Shown here piece after piece: positions 35,192 to 45,424 of a DNA stretch of 64,000 bases. Origin of the DNA: Vibrio casei (GTDB taxonomy: Bacteria; Pseudomonadota; Gammaproteobacteria; Enterobacterales; Vibrionaceae); NCBI RefSeq assembly GCF_002218025.2, contig NZ_AP018680.1, positions 1,674,001 through 1,738,000 on the forward strand, given 5' to 3'. Each line of letters starts with the position of its first letter. Within the stretch, counting starts at the first letter, position 1. A program made the translations under genes and the position numbers. The notes beneath the pieces are model-generated. The model had not been told where the DNA came from. It was given only the letters and a program-made list of their open reading frames with translations, and ran no database searches.

Positions 35192-36199
35192 CTAAAAATA
35201 CTCTTGAAAGTAATCAACATATTGAGCTGGTGTCACACCACGGTGCTTTTTAAACATACGATTAAAACTGTCAATATTACGATAGCCTAATCGCCCGGCT
35301 ATTTCTTCAACAGGCACTGATTTCGCTATTAAATTCACCGCACTATTGCTCAGAACATAACCACAAATTATCGTAAAATTCAGGTTGATTTTATGTAACT
35401 TCCTTTGAAACTGTTGATCCGACAACCCCAGTAACGTTGCAACTCTATTCAATGTCGGCAAGCCATAGTGACAACTATAATTGACGATTTCATAAATCAC
35501 CTTCATTTCATCATCCGATTGAGGCATATTCAAAAATTCGTCCAAATCATGAGAGCTCATCGCCAATTTTTGCTTTGGTTTGACTTCAGTTTGTATGGTG
35601 GCCAAACGCGTATCAGAATGAAACCATAACTCCGTTTGACTATAATTCCAGCCAATATCACAACCAAAATAATCTTTATAAATTTGCTGGTTAACCCGTG
35701 AACCTGAGAGCATTACTCGCATGGGAGAAAACGTTTCACCAACATAACGACGAATAACCTTCAACATAAATGACGCTATCCGTACGCTATCATGAACTTT
35801 TACATCATTGGTAATAAACGGATTATGGTAGGTCCATTTGATAATTGAACCTGTTTGTGAACCTGTCATAAATGCACCAGATTGCAAACAATTTGAACCA
35901 TAGTTGATTCGGCGAATGGTAGTTGCGAGATCATGACCAGAAAAAATCCACCGCCCAATCGCTCCTAACTCATTTGCATTAGTCCCGACCATAACTTTCA
36001 CTATAAAATCGGGATCATTGGTTAATTGTTCTAATTCTTTAAAGAAAATATTCAACTCCGACAATGGAATTAACGCCATCGGATTAATAAATACCGACTC
36101 AGGTAGGCTTAATTGTTCAGCCTTAATGTGATATTTCTGGCAAACGTGCCGATACAAGTTCACAAAAGCGATGGCTCGAATAAAATGTATTCCCTTCAT
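35192..36199 (-). CDS. AraC family transcriptional regulator
   Basis: A 335-residue regulator. The N-terminal two-thirds resembles the arabinose-binding-like domain of the OruR/ArgR branch (PF12625 type), with LGAIGRWIFSGHDLATTIRR near 90-109. The C-terminal (about 240-335) double helix-turn-helix includes TLNRVATLLGLSDQQFQRKL and the signature VEEIAGRLGYRN, then FNRMFKKHRGVTPAQY. The effector is unknown. It is divergent by 115 bases from the DUF3302/HlyD pair, which makes that pair the most likely target. Confidence 0.88.
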   Translation of the reverse strand: MKGIHFIRAIAFVNLYRHVCQKYHIKAEQLSLPESVFINPMALIPLSELNIFFKELEQLTNDPDFIVKVMVGTNANELGAIGRWIFSGHDLATTIRRINYGSNCLQSGAFMTGSQTGSIIKWTYHNPFITNDVKVHDSVRIASFMLKVIRRYVGETFSPMRVMLSGSRVNQQIYKDYFGCDIGWNYSQTELWFHSDTRLATIQTEVKPKQKLAMSSHDLDEFLNMPQSDDEMKVIYEIVNYSCHYGLPTLNRVATLLGLSDQQFQRKLHKINLNFTIICGYVLSNSAVNLIAKSVPVEEIAGRLGYRNIDSFNRMFKKHRGVTPAQYVDYFQEYF

Positions 36200-36314
36200 A
36201 TCATCCTACAAATAAAGTCAATAATGGTGATAATTTAAAGTAATTTGTCATATTTCGATTAAAACCTCAAATGAATAAGCACAATACCGTCAACTTAAAT
36301 AGCAAGGTTTTGAG

Positions 36315-36638
36315 ATGAGTTTAATCAGTATGCCATTTGTCGATACCAACGTTGACACTGTTTTATATGTTGTCGCGACGGTTGTATTAGTTGCCACCAT
36401 TGGTGCGGCATTATTTGGCTTTTGGAAGTTCCATGAACTCCCAATCAATAAAGCACATAGCAAAGGTCATCATCAAATAGGCTTAATCACAGTTCTCACT
36501 TGGATTGGCTTCATTTGGCACTGGGTTTGGGTTCTTGCCGTTATTCTTGCCTTTGTTGATATGGAAAAAGCAATTATTAGCTTACGCGACACTTGGAAAG
36601 GCACTCCACAAGCTGCTCAAGAAAAAGAGGAAGCATAA
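36315..36638 (+). CDS. DUF3302 inner-membrane protein (YiaW-like)
   Basis: A 107-residue membrane protein with two hydrophobic segments (about residues 14-36 and 55-80, the second with WIGFIWHWVWVLAVI) and a charged C-terminal tail. It matches DUF3302/YiaW, which in enterics is also encoded directly before an HlyD-like YiaV. Its stop overlaps the next start by one base (TAATG). Function is unknown; the coupling suggests a small membrane partner of the adaptor protein. Confidence 0.8.
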   Translation: MSLISMPFVDTNVDTVLYVVATVVLVATIGAALFGFWKFHELPINKAHSKGHHQIGLITVLTWIGFIWHWVWVLAVILAFVDMEKAIISLRDTWKGTPQAAQEKEEA

Positions 36639-37861
36639 TGTTAGAAGGTTTAGCCGTTTGGGCTCTATTTATTTATTTATTACGCCTCGTGGGCATGCCT
36701 TGGAATAAAGGCACAAAAAGTTTTGCTTATCTTGGTGGTACCGGGTGGTTAATGTTTGTTTGGGTTGGTTTAATCAACTATGCACCAATGGACTTATCTG
36801 GCGGGTCTGTGGTGCAATCACCACACATTCAATTACGCCCAAACATGCCGAATATCACAGGTAAAGTGGAACATATTTATGTAAAACCCAACCAAAAAAT
36901 AAAAGAAGGCCAACTTATTTATGATATTGAAAGTACGCCTTATAAAATCGCATTAGAACAAGCTAAAGCCGCATTTGATAATGCCCAAATATCTATTTCT
37001 ACTGCAAAGCAAGAAGTCTCGATCACTCAATCTCATTATCAATCAATGCTCCATGATATTGCGACATCACACAGTGAGATAACTTCCGCCAAAGCTGATT
37101 ATCAATTACAACAAAAGATGCTTTCTCGTTATCAAAAGCAAAATAGCGTAGCAAAAAACTCAATTACGGAAAGTGAAATCGACAAACAAATCAGCCTAGT
37201 AAAAATAGCGAAACAAAAAGTCAGCACATTAGAGTTTCAACTGGCCAAGAAAACCGTCGATGCCGATAAAGCCAAATTACAAATAACTCAAGCGGAATTA
37301 ACCGTCGCAAGCCGACAAGCGGATTTAAATGATAAAAAGCAAAATATTGAAAAAGCAAAGTGGGATTTGGCCAGCACACAAGTGAAAGCTCCTGCTGATG
37401 GCTTTGTGACTAACTTTATTCTTCGTGAAGGTCAGCTTGTATCTCGAATCTCTAGGCTACAAATGTACACCGAAGAAAAATATGTGTTGATGAGAGTGAA
37501 TCACCAAGCGATCCGAAATATCAAAGTTGGCCAAGCGGCAGAGTTTTCCTCTTCAGTTTATCCCGGTAAGGTGTTTGCAGCCGAAGTAGAAGGTATTATC
37601 GAAGCAACGGGTGAGGCACAAAGTAATTTACTGGGGCTTGATCAGTCAATTAGAGCCACAACTGGCAAAAACGTACAAAATAAGCACCACTTTGTACGTT
37701 TAAAAATTATAGAAACCGAAGAGTACAATTTGCCTGTTGGTGCGGTAGGTCTAGCTTGGATAAGTGGCGAAAAACCTATGGCATTCTTAGGATTTCTTGA
37801 TGCCATACGAGGGATTATCATTAGAATGAAATCTCAACTTTACTTCTTCCACTCCATTTAA
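36638..37861 (+). CDS. HlyD family membrane-fusion protein (YiaV-like)
   Basis: A 407-residue periplasmic adaptor anchored by N-terminal hydrophobic segments (about residues 1-55). It has the first lipoyl half around IRPNMPNITGKVEHIYVKP-like sequence near 65-85, a long alpha-helical hairpin (about 100-250, KQEVSITQ through LNDKKQNIEKAKWD) and the second lipoyl half with STQVKAPADGFVTNF. ATG at 36638 is chosen over the longer upstream frame because GAGGA lies just before it and it couples to the stop of the DUF3302 gene. No inner-membrane pump or outer-membrane channel is encoded beside it, so the partner is unknown. Confidence 0.85.
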   Translation: MLEGLAVWALFIYLLRLVGMPWNKGTKSFAYLGGTGWLMFVWVGLINYAPMDLSGGSVVQSPHIQLRPNMPNITGKVEHIYVKPNQKIKEGQLIYDIESTPYKIALEQAKAAFDNAQISISTAKQEVSITQSHYQSMLHDIATSHSEITSAKADYQLQQKMLSRYQKQNSVAKNSITESEIDKQISLVKIAKQKVSTLEFQLAKKTVDADKAKLQITQAELTVASRQADLNDKKQNIEKAKWDLASTQVKAPADGFVTNFILREGQLVSRISRLQMYTEEKYVLMRVNHQAIRNIKVGQAAEFSSSVYPGKVFAAEVEGIIEATGEAQSNLLGLDQSIRATTGKNVQNKHHFVRLKIIETEEYNLPVGAVGLAWISGEKPMAFLGFLDAIRGIIIRMKSQLYFFHSI

Positions 37862-38005
37862 TGACGGATACCTCCAATCGATGTACCATCACCGATTGGA
37901 GGTATACTTCAGCATAATGAATAATAATATTTAATATGCATCGCTCCAAAAATGTCGCAGTTTCCATGATAAGATCACTTTCATCATTTATTTAAACTAA
38001 CCGAA

Positions 38006-38788
38006 ATGACTACGATGTATCAAACGCTCTTAACCCCAATCAACTCATTCTTAAAATGCCCCACTCCTGATGCTTGGATTGAAAAAGCCAAGCAACCAGA
38101 GCAATTGGTGACGTTATTGATCGACCATTGTAATTGTGAGCTTAAAGCGGCTCAAACCGCCATGTTTATGGTGCGAAAATACGCCGTTGACCAACAAAGT
38201 GGGCAAACCTTAATAGAATGGGCAAAGCCTTATGAAGACTATGTGTACAAATGCATACGTAATGTTGAATTCCCAGAAAAGAGTATCATGCAATCAAATA
38301 ACCTAACCGTAAAAGACGGGTTTGTGCATGGACAAGATCTGGTTGACAAGATGGTACGTTTGATTAAAGAAGAATTTCACCACTTTGAACAAGTATTAGA
38401 GATCATGGAAAGTCGTGGCATTCCGTATCAAAATATGACGGCTGGAACTTACGCTAAAGGTTTAATGAAGATGGTTCGCACTTTTGAGCCTGCAGCCTTA
38501 ATTGATAAATTGATCATAGGTGCTTATATCGAAGCGCGATCTTGTGAACGCTTTGCCAAGTTAGCACCATTTTTAGATGATGAATTGAATAAATTCTACG
38601 TTTCTTTACTTCGTTCTGAAGCTCGTCATTATCAAGATTACCTTGCGTTGGCTCAGGCAATTTCAGAAGAGGACATTAGCGAAAGGGTTCGTTTAATCGG
38701 GGAACGTGAAGCGCAATTAATTGAAAGGCACGATTCTGAGTTTCGTTTCCACAGTGGCTCCCCGGCATTAATCACTGAGATGATTTAA
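38006..38788 (+). CDS. miaE: MiaE, tRNA-(ms2io6A) hydroxylase
   Basis: MiaE is a diiron monooxygenase that hydroxylates the isopentenyl group of ms2i6A37 in tRNAs reading UNN codons. The 260-residue helical bundle shows the ferritin-like ligand pattern: Glu in CNCELKAAQ, then IKEEFHHFEQV, Glu in EARSCERF, and LRSEARHYQDY. Length matches the family. A second possible ATG lies three codons in. It is a single gene closed by a bidirectional terminator facing topA. Confidence 0.93.
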   Translation: MTTMYQTLLTPINSFLKCPTPDAWIEKAKQPEQLVTLLIDHCNCELKAAQTAMFMVRKYAVDQQSGQTLIEWAKPYEDYVYKCIRNVEFPEKSIMQSNNLTVKDGFVHGQDLVDKMVRLIKEEFHHFEQVLEIMESRGIPYQNMTAGTYAKGLMKMVRTFEPAALIDKLIIGAYIEARSCERFAKLAPFLDDELNKFYVSLLRSEARHYQDYLALAQAISEEDISERVRLIGEREAQLIERHDSEFRFHSGSPALITEMI

Positions 38789-38830
38789 ACGCTTCCCAAA
38801 AACCTCAACGATTGAAACCATCGTATAAAA

Positions 38831-38864
38831 AAGAACCCCAATCATTGCTGTGATTGGGGTTCTT
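38831..38864. terminator. Bidirectional terminator between miaE and topA
   Basis: A perfect 14-pair stem, AAGAACCCCAATCA with TGATTGGGGTTCTT around six bases, has A residues to the left and TT/AT to the right. It suits both converging transcripts. Confidence 0.92.
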
Positions 38865-38891
38865 ATCATTTATCACTCTAAAGCGTATCAA

Positions 38892-41519
38892 TTACTTTTT
38901 CGGTTTTTTACGTTTATCAGTGACTTCCCACTTTCCATCGACGTAAAGCGCTGTCCAGCCAGAAGGTTTCCCATCAACTTCCGAGCGAACATAATGCTCT
39001 TTCGATTTTCGACTAAAACGAACCAATGCTGGAATACCATCCGGATCCGCCACTGGTGCAGACGCTAAATATTGAAATTTCTCAGGAATGCGCTCTTTGT
39101 ACTCAGCAATTTCTGCCACTAATGGCGCTCGTGTTTCACGAGATTTAGGGAAATTGCTCGCAGCCATAAATAAACCGGATGCACCATCACGTAGCACGAA
39201 GTAAGCATCAGAATTAGAACAAGGCAGTTCAGGGAAATGTACTGGATCTTCTTTCGGTGGCGCAACTTCGCCATTGCGTAAGATCTTACGAGTGTTTTTA
39301 CATTCCTCGTTAGTACAACCCATGTACTTACCAAAACGGCCATTTTTCAGAACCATATCTGAGCCGCACTTATCACACTCAACTAATGGGCCATCGTAGC
39401 CTTTTGGTTTGAACTCACCGAATTCAACTACATAACCTTCACAGTTCGGGTTATTACCACAAACGTGCATCTTACGCTTGTCATCAATCAGGTAAGCGTC
39501 CATTGCAGTTTCACAAATTGGACAACGCTTTTTAGCACGAAGAGCCGCGGTTTCAACATCTTCTTCTAAAACATTAATTACGCCTTCTTCATCACCTAAG
39601 TTAATAGTGGTTTTACAACGCTCTTTTGGTGCTAGCGCATAACCTGAACAACCTAGAAACACACCTGTCGAGGCAGTACGAATGCCCATAGGACGTGAAC
39701 AAGTTGGACATTCAATGCTCGTTTCAACGATCTTATTTGGCATCATGCCACCTTCAGATTCGTCTAATTCTGCTTTGTCCAAATCAGCGGTGAACGCATC
39801 AAAAAACTCATCAAGAACTTGCGTCCAAGTTAAACTACCTTCGGCAATTTTATCGAGTTTTTCTTCCATGCGGGCAGTGAAGTCATAATCCATCAGATCA
39901 TTAAAGCTACCATCCATACGGTCGGTAACAATCTCACCCATTTTTTCTGCATAGAAACGACGTTGGTCAACTTTTACATAACCACGATCTTGAATAGTTG
40001 AAATGATCGATGCATAAGTAGAAGGACGACCAATACCACGTTTTTCAAGCTCTTTAACCAACGCGGCTTCGGTATAACGTGCTGGCGGTTTAGTAAAGTG
40101 CTGTTTAGGATCGAGTTGTTTTAGCGACAACGTATCGCCAACTTTCACTTCAGGTAAAATTTGATCTTCATTTTTACCCATTGGACGCTGAACACGAGTC
40201 CAACCGTCAAACTTCAAGATGCGACCTTTGGCTTTTAGCGTAAAGTCCTCAGCCTTAACACTCACTGTTGTTGAATCGTATTTTGCAGGTGTCATTTGAC
40301 AGGCAACAAATTGATTCCAAATCAGTGCATAAAGTTTGTGGGCATCGGCTTCCATACCATTCAAATCTTCGGCTTTTACTTCGACGCTAGATGGACGAAT
40401 CGCTTCGTGCGCCTCTTGAGCGCCTTTTTTACTACCGTAAGCTAAAGGACTTGCAGGTAAATAAGCGTCACCAAACTCAGATTGAATAAACTCACGACAA
40501 GCCTCTACAGCCTCTTTACTCAAGTTAGTTGAGTCAGTACGCATATAAGTGATGTAACCCGCCTCATAGAGTCTCTGAGCGAGCATCATGGTCTTTTTCA
40601 CCCCATAGCCTAAGCGAGTACTTGCCGCTTGTTGCAATGTTGAGGTGATATATGGGGCAGAAGGCTTACTTGACGTTGGGCGATCTTCGCGCTTACAGAC
40701 TTCATAAATCGCTTTTTCAAGCACCGATAATGCTGCTTTGGTTTCCGCTTCATTGACGGGTTTGAAAGCAGAACCACCTTGTTGAGCGACTAATAAACGA
40801 AAATCAGTATTATTTAGTGTTGTCGTATCGGCATGGATATCCCAAAACTCTTCTGGAATAAATGCGTTGATTTCACGTTCACGCTCAACCAATAGTTTTA
40901 CTGCAACCGATTGAACACGGCCTGCAGATAAGCCACGCGCCACTTTTTTCCAAAGCAGAGGTGAAGCCATAAAGCCCACCACGCGGTCTAAGAAGCGTCG
41001 TGTCTGTTGAGCATTCACGCCATCTAGATTCAATTCACTTGGCGTTTCAAATGCTTGTTGAATGGCATTTTTAGTAATTTCGTTAAAAACCACTCGTTTG
41101 TATCGCGCATCATCACCACCGATAATCTCACGAAGGTGCCACGCAATAGCTTCTCCTTCGCGGTCCAAATCGGTTGCGAGATAAACGCAATCGGCGTCTT
41201 TGGCGAGTTTTTGTAATTCAGCAACAACCTTTTCTTTACCCGGAAGAATTTGATAGTTCGCTTCCCAACCTTGGTAAGGGTTGATACCCATCTTTTTAAT
41301 AAGTGCCGCTTTGTCTTTTTCTTTTTTGATACGAGCTTTTTCTTCAGGGCTCATACCTTTGGTTGAAATAGGGGTCGCTTTTTTTCCACTGCTTTGTCCA
41401 GCAGTTGGTAAATCACGTACGTGGCCAACGCTCGACTTCACAACAAAATCTTTTCCAAGATATTTATTGATAGTCTTCGCTTTAGCTGGTGACTCTACAA
41501 TAACAAGAGATTTGCCCAT
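38892..41519 (-). CDS. topA: DNA topoisomerase I
   Basis: TopA relaxes negative supercoils as a type IA enzyme. The 875-residue protein has the N-terminal Toprim domain ([15 protein letters not shown] near residues 3-17 and [16 protein letters not shown]), the active-site Tyr in [11 protein letters not shown] near 322, and the central gate domains. Three four-cysteine zinc modules close it ([18 protein letters not shown], and CDKCGSDMV, each with later Cys pairs). A basic Lys-rich tail ends the protein. The next gene, yciN, is its usual neighbour in enterics. Confidence 0.97.
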   Translation of the reverse strand: MGKSLVIVESPAKAKTINKYLGKDFVVKSSVGHVRDLPTAGQSSGKKATPISTKGMSPEEKARIKKEKDKAALIKKMGINPYQGWEANYQILPGKEKVVAELQKLAKDADCVYLATDLDREGEAIAWHLREIIGGDDARYKRVVFNEITKNAIQQAFETPSELNLDGVNAQQTRRFLDRVVGFMASPLLWKKVARGLSAGRVQSVAVKLLVEREREINAFIPEEFWDIHADTTTLNNTDFRLLVAQQGGSAFKPVNEAETKAALSVLEKAIYEVCKREDRPTSSKPSAPYITSTLQQAASTRLGYGVKKTMMLAQRLYEAGYITYMRTDSTNLSKEAVEACREFIQSEFGDAYLPASPLAYGSKKGAQEAHEAIRPSSVEVKAEDLNGMEADAHKLYALIWNQFVACQMTPAKYDSTTVSVKAEDFTLKAKGRILKFDGWTRVQRPMGKNEDQILPEVKVGDTLSLKQLDPKQHFTKPPARYTEAALVKELEKRGIGRPSTYASIISTIQDRGYVKVDQRRFYAEKMGEIVTDRMDGSFNDLMDYDFTARMEEKLDKIAEGSLTWTQVLDEFFDAFTADLDKAELDESEGGMMPNKIVETSIECPTCSRPMGIRTASTGVFLGCSGYALAPKERCKTTINLGDEEGVINVLEEDVETAALRAKKRCPICETAMDAYLIDDKRKMHVCGNNPNCEGYVVEFGEFKPKGYDGPLVECDKCGSDMVLKNGRFGKYMGCTNEECKNTRKILRNGEVAPPKEDPVHFPELPCSNSDAYFVLRDGASGLFMAASNFPKSRETRAPLVAEIAEYKERIPEKFQYLASAPVADPDGIPALVRFSRKSKEHYVRSEVDGKPSGWTALYVDGKWEVTDKRKKPKK

Positions 41520-41866
41520 AACTAATTCTAAACATCCTCATCAGGTCGCGTTTATTGATTACGCACGCTGCTTTAATTAATTGCTTCTTTTTTTACTATC
41601 GAGTGAGTTTTAAATAAGATCAACCTGTTTTTTCACTTTTCATGCTGAGTGAACGACATATAGCCAACTAAGATCCTGTAAGATGGTTGACCACCTACTA
41701 CGATTTTTGAAAAACAAAATTCAGGATTTTTTACTGCCATTCGCTATACCAAGCAACGAGTTAGGTATAAACTTTGGCATCAAATTGAGGCGGACAATAG
41801 CGCCTTATTTAACGATATTCAACCAAACCTTACAATTTTCAATAATGACATTCTAAGTAGGCCACA
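41520..41866. other. Intergenic region between topA and yciN
   Basis: About 350 bases holding the divergent promoters of topA and yciN. A small inverted repeat TATACC/GGTATA lies near 41750-41775. No open frame with a ribosome site was found. Confidence 0.4.
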
Positions 41867-42124
41867 ATGAGTAGTAAAAAAGCCATCTCCGAATTTGAAC
41901 TCCTTCTAATTGCAAACCAAGTCATTCAAGAACAAGACAATTATATGGAAGGAATGCGCGCCACATCAGTGATAGAAAAAGGTGAAGTACTTATTTTTAA
42001 AGGTGAATATTTCTTAGATGAACAAGGATTACCGACTGAAAACACTACGGCGGTATTTAATATGTTCAAATATCTAGCACACCATCTTTCGAAAGAATTC
42101 ACTTTAGAAAATACTACTCGCTAA
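41867..42124 (+). CDS. yciN: YciN family protein (DUF2498)
   Basis: An 85-residue soluble protein of unknown function. The stretch VLIFKGEYFLDEQGLP, followed by TTAVFNMFKYLAHHLS, is nearly the same as in enteric YciN, and the position beside topA is conserved. A TAGG site precedes the ATG. No catalytic motif is visible. Confidence 0.9.
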   Translation: MSSKKAISEFELLLIANQVIQEQDNYMEGMRATSVIEKGEVLIFKGEYFLDEQGLPTENTTAVFNMFKYLAHHLSKEFTLENTTR

Positions 42125-42131
42125 TAATAAA

Positions 42132-42157
42132 AATGCCCTAGTTGAGACTAGGGCATT
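42132..42157 (-). terminator. Terminator between yciN and focA
   Basis: AATGCCCTAG and CTAGGGCATT pair over ten bases around TTGAGA. On the minus strand it is followed by TTTATTATTAG, so it mainly ends focA and perhaps yciN too. Confidence 0.85.
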
Positions 42158-42176
42158 GATGTCATTTTACTCACCA

Positions 42177-43019
42177 TTATTTACGTAGATAAATAGACCA
42201 GAACCAAAGGCCAACAAACACGCTACCGCCAATAATATTCCCGATGGTCACTGGAATAAGATTATTTATTACAAAGTCTGCCATGTTTAAATCGGCAAAT
42301 TGACTTGCTGTAGTGTGAGTCATTTCCCAAAATTCATCAGGGGCAAAGTGTTTAATACCAATCGCAAATGGGATTTGGAACATGTTTGCAATGCTATGCT
42401 CAAAACCTGATGATACAAACATCGCAACAGGTAAAATCAAAATTAGCATTTTATCAGTTAGAGTACGACCAGCATAAGACATCCAAACCGCGATACATAC
42501 CAGTAAGTTAGCCATGGTACCTAACGCAACCGCTGATGTGAAGGAGTGGTGCATTTTATGCTGAGCAATGTGCATCGCATTCAAACCAATACCACCCGCA
42601 TCACTCATATATTGTTGAGCAACGAGCATTATACCTACTAGCAAAATACAACCCACGAAGTTACCAAAATAAACTTGAAGCCAATTTTTAATTAACTGCC
42701 CCCAAGTCACTAAGCCACTTGCCTTTGCAACAACAACTAATGTTGAGCTTGTGAATAATTCACTTCCTGTTACAACCACAAGAATTAAACCAAGGCTAAA
42801 TGCTAAGCCACCCACAAAATGTGAAAAACCAGGCGCCACATCAGCAGTACCACTGGTTACCGTAGTATAAAAGATAAATGCAATGCCAATTTGCATACCG
42901 GCAGTCACCGCCAGCATAAAAGTTTTGAAGAAAGATTTATTTACTTTATATACACCAGCGGCAGCGGCTTTTTCGGCCATTTCAGGAGGCATTAACGATT
43001 CAAATTGATTATTGTCCAT
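42177..43019 (-). CDS. focA: FocA-like formate channel (FNT family)
   Basis: A 280-residue pentameric channel protein with six membrane helices that passes formate across the inner membrane. FNT signatures are present: FYTTVTSGTAD near 50, LFTSSTLVVVAKASG in the first broken helix with the NWLQVYFGNFVGC segment, and SGFEHSIANMF in the second half. It is close to enteric FocA. ATG at 43017-43019 (MDNNQFESLMPPEM) is chosen on homology and the GAGAG site; 25 upstream codons are rejected. No pflB is adjacent. An FNR-like box upstream fits anaerobic induction. Confidence 0.93.
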   Translation of the reverse strand: MDNNQFESLMPPEMAEKAAAAGVYKVNKSFFKTFMLAVTAGMQIGIAFIFYTTVTSGTADVAPGFSHFVGGLAFSLGLILVVVTGSELFTSSTLVVVAKASGLVTWGQLIKNWLQVYFGNFVGCILLVGIMLVAQQYMSDAGGIGLNAMHIAQHKMHHSFTSAVALGTMANLLVCIAVWMSYAGRTLTDKMLILILPVAMFVSSGFEHSIANMFQIPFAIGIKHFAPDEFWEMTHTTASQFADLNMADFVINNLIPVTIGNIIGGSVFVGLWFWSIYLRK

Positions 43020-43080
43020 TTTCACTCTCGTAACAATTAGATACAAACTAACAGAAGATGGCTGATTATTGCCCTTTAGT

Positions 43081-43094
43081 GTGATCAAATTCAA
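43081..43094 (-). promoter_or_regulatory. FNR-like binding site upstream of focA
   Basis: On the minus strand TTGAATTTGATCAC matches the FNR consensus TTGAT-N4-ATCAA at eight of ten positions. It is centred about 68 bases before the focA start codon, a sensible place for an activator. Confidence 0.55.
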
Positions 43095-43219
43095 GTTTCA
43101 AACTTGCCGATAAAACACACAATAATAATTACCTAATCCGCTAATAATCAAAAAAAGACAAGAAAAAGCTGTAAACTGCTAAAAAATGGTGCAAAATTCA
43201 AATTCATCAAGAAATTTCA

Positions 43220-43249
43220 GATAAAAATAAAGCCCACCGAAGTGAGCTT
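43220..43249 (-). terminator. Terminator of sohB
   Basis: On the minus strand AAGCTCAC pairs with GTGGGCTT around a TTCG tetraloop (arms 43242-43249 and 43230-43237, one G-U pair), followed by TATTTTTAT. Confidence 0.8.
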
Positions 43250-43306
43250 AATTAAACAAAGATTGATATAAATCAGTTCTTATTACCTACCTATTAATGA
43301 GTAGGA

Positions 43307-44374
43307 TTACACAATGGGTCTTTGACCTCGTGAAACTAATTTCAATAGTACACTGTCGGCTGTTTTTGCTGCCGTGCCAGAGATTTTATCTGACAGCTTT
43401 TTCTTACGTACATAGTGCAACGCTAATACAGACTTTTCTTTTGTCGCTTCGACAATCAAATCATCTGAGGTTTTAATCTCATCCACCAAGCCTAACTCAA
43501 GGGCTTGAGAACCAAACCAATGTTCTCCGGTCGCAACTTTTTCAAGATCCAAATCTGGACGATGATCACGAATGAAGTTTTTAAACAACACGTGTGTTTC
43601 TTCCAACTCAAGTTTAAATTTGTCACGTGCTTTATCAGTATTTTCACCAAACATAGTCAGCGTACGCTTATATTCACCGGCAGTCATTTGCTCGAATTCA
43701 ATATCATTTTTTTTCAGTAATTTATTGAAATTAGGAATTTGAGCAATCACACCAATCGAACCCACAATAGCAAAAGGTGCAGACACAATTTTATCCGCGA
43801 CACAAGCCATCATATAACCACCGCTAGCCGCAACTTTATCGACTGAAATAGTTAAAGGGATATTCGCGCTTTTTAAACGATCAAGCTGTGAAGAAGCAAG
43901 CCCGTAACCATGAACCATCCCACCGCCAGACTCTAGGCGAAGTAGTACTTCATCCCCTTCTTTAGCCACAGAAAGAATCGCGGTGACTTCCTCACGTAAA
44001 GAAGAGACTTCTTTGGCATCAATGCTACCGTTAAAATCTAAAACAAATAAATGAGGCTTACGGGTATCAACCAATTCACCGGATTTTGCGGCTTTTTTCG
44101 CGTCTTTTGCCTCTTTTTTGTTCTTTTCTTTTTGCTCTTTTTCTTGAGCTTTATGACGAGCTTTTAAATACGCTTCATCATGCAAGTGTTCTTCTAATTG
44201 TGCGACTGTTTCAGTATGCTTTTCGGACAAGTCAGTGATCTGTAATTCACCTTTTGCATGACCGCCTTTTCCGCCTAATACTTTAATGCCAACAAACAAT
44301 GCAATTACCGCAACGACGAACGTCACGACTTTGGCTAGAAACAGCCCATAATCCAACAAAAATTCCAATATCAT
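43307..44374 (-). CDS. sohB: SohB, inner-membrane serine protease of the SppA/S49 family
   Basis: SohB is a peptidase S49 homologue that suppressed degP defects in E. coli; its substrate is unknown. The 355-residue protein has an N-terminal membrane helix (about 6-30) and a Lys/Glu-rich segment (about 40-100). The S49 domain carries the catalytic Ser in VGSIGVIAQIPN and Lys in SVDKVAASGGYMMA, with a conserved RLESGGGMVHGYG strand. Length matches the family (about 350). It is divergent from yciK, the same pairing as in E. coli. Confidence 0.94.
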   Translation of the reverse strand: MILEFLLDYGLFLAKVVTFVVAVIALFVGIKVLGGKGGHAKGELQITDLSEKHTETVAQLEEHLHDEAYLKARHKAQEKEQKEKNKKEAKDAKKAAKSGELVDTRKPHLFVLDFNGSIDAKEVSSLREEVTAILSVAKEGDEVLLRLESGGGMVHGYGLASSQLDRLKSANIPLTISVDKVAASGGYMMACVADKIVSAPFAIVGSIGVIAQIPNFNKLLKKNDIEFEQMTAGEYKRTLTMFGENTDKARDKFKLELEETHVLFKNFIRDHRPDLDLEKVATGEHWFGSQALELGLVDEIKTSDDLIVEATKEKSVLALHYVRKKKLSDKISGTAAKTADSVLLKLVSRGQRPIV

Positions 44375-44567
44375 TCCCTCAAAACTCGCGGTTTAGTGTA
44401 TGGTAAGCCCGTAAAATGATGCCAACCACTTATTATTCAAAATAGCGGTACATTATGGCATATACCGAAGTGACTTCAAGATGCGTCATTTATTGGTGAA
44501 ACAGTATCTTAAAGTGTCTTCGATATAAACTAATAATCGACATAAAGTTAGATAAGGATTCGATACT

Positions 44568-45311
44568 GTGAATTATTCTATTCCCCTTGCAGCTCTTACT
44601 GGAAAAACCATTTTAGTAACAGGCGCTGGTGATGGCATTGGTAAATGCGCCGCCATTCACTATGCCAAACATGGTGCTACTATTATTTTGCTAGGTCGCA
44701 CGGTGTCCAAGCTAGAAGCAACTTATGATGAGATAGAAAAAAATGGCGGGCCTCAACCTGCTATTATTCCATTAGATATGAAAGGCGCAACCAAGCAGCA
44801 TTATCAAGACATGGCAGACACCATTTCAGATCAATTTGGGAAACTAGATGGTATTTTACACAATGCCAGCCTACTTGGCTCAATCACACCATTTGAGCAA
44901 ATTGAAGAAACTGCATTTGATGATGTCATGCAAGTTAATGTCAAAGCGCAATTATTAATGACACAAACATTACTTCCTTTAGTAAAAAAATCCGACGATG
45001 GCCGCATTGTATTTACCTCATCAACTGTCGGGCACATTGGCAGAGCATATTGGGGAAGCTATGCGATTTCTAAGTTTGCCACTGAAGGCATGATGCAAAT
45101 CCTAGCAGATGAACTAAGCGGCACACCGATTAGAGTGAATGCTATCAATCCAGGCGCAACCCGTACCAAAATGCGAGCATCAGCTTACCCAGCAGAAGAC
45201 ACTGATGAATTGAAAACACCGGAAGATATTATGCCATTGTATGTGTATTTAATGGCTCAAGAAGGGAAAGAAATTCATGGTCAATGCATTGATGCACAAC
45301 CAAAAAAATAA
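44568..45311 (+). CDS. yciK: YciK, short-chain dehydrogenase/reductase
   Basis: A 247-residue SDR oxidoreductase of unknown substrate. The Rossmann NAD(P) motif TGAGDGIGKCAA is near residues 20-31, NASLLG near 95, and the catalytic Ser plus Tyr-Lys in SSTVG and YAISKFATEG. Translation begins at GTG (44568), with AAGGA nine bases before it; the usual YciK start falls here. It is transcribed away from sohB and closed by a strong terminator. Confidence 0.9.
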   Translation: MNYSIPLAALTGKTILVTGAGDGIGKCAAIHYAKHGATIILLGRTVSKLEATYDEIEKNGGPQPAIIPLDMKGATKQHYQDMADTISDQFGKLDGILHNASLLGSITPFEQIEETAFDDVMQVNVKAQLLMTQTLLPLVKKSDDGRIVFTSSTVGHIGRAYWGSYAISKFATEGMMQILADELSGTPIRVNAINPGATRTKMRASAYPAEDTDELKTPEDIMPLYVYLMAQEGKEIHGQCIDAQPKK

Positions 45312-45331
45312 TACTAATTAAATTTTCAAGA

Positions 45332-45362
45332 AATAAAAGCCAGTACAATACTGGCTTTTATT
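45332..45362. terminator. Bidirectional terminator between yciK and mlc
   Basis: A perfect 14-pair stem, AATAAAAGCCAGTA with TACTGGCTTTTATT around CAA. A-rich and T-rich flanks suit both converging genes. Confidence 0.88.
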
Positions 45363-45424
45363 GAGTTTACAAATATTATGATTAGAGCATAACTAAGAAA
45401 ATACTCTCTTTCTCTCCCTAAATG

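Noticed and set aside
36593-36637. Longer start for the HlyD-like gene
   Set aside because: It would overlap the DUF3302 gene by 46 bases and lacks a ribosome site, whereas ATG at 36638 has GAGGA and homology begins there.
43020-43094. 25-codon N-terminal extension of focA
   Set aside because: It covers the FNR-like box and has no counterpart in FocA proteins; the internal ATG has a ribosome site.
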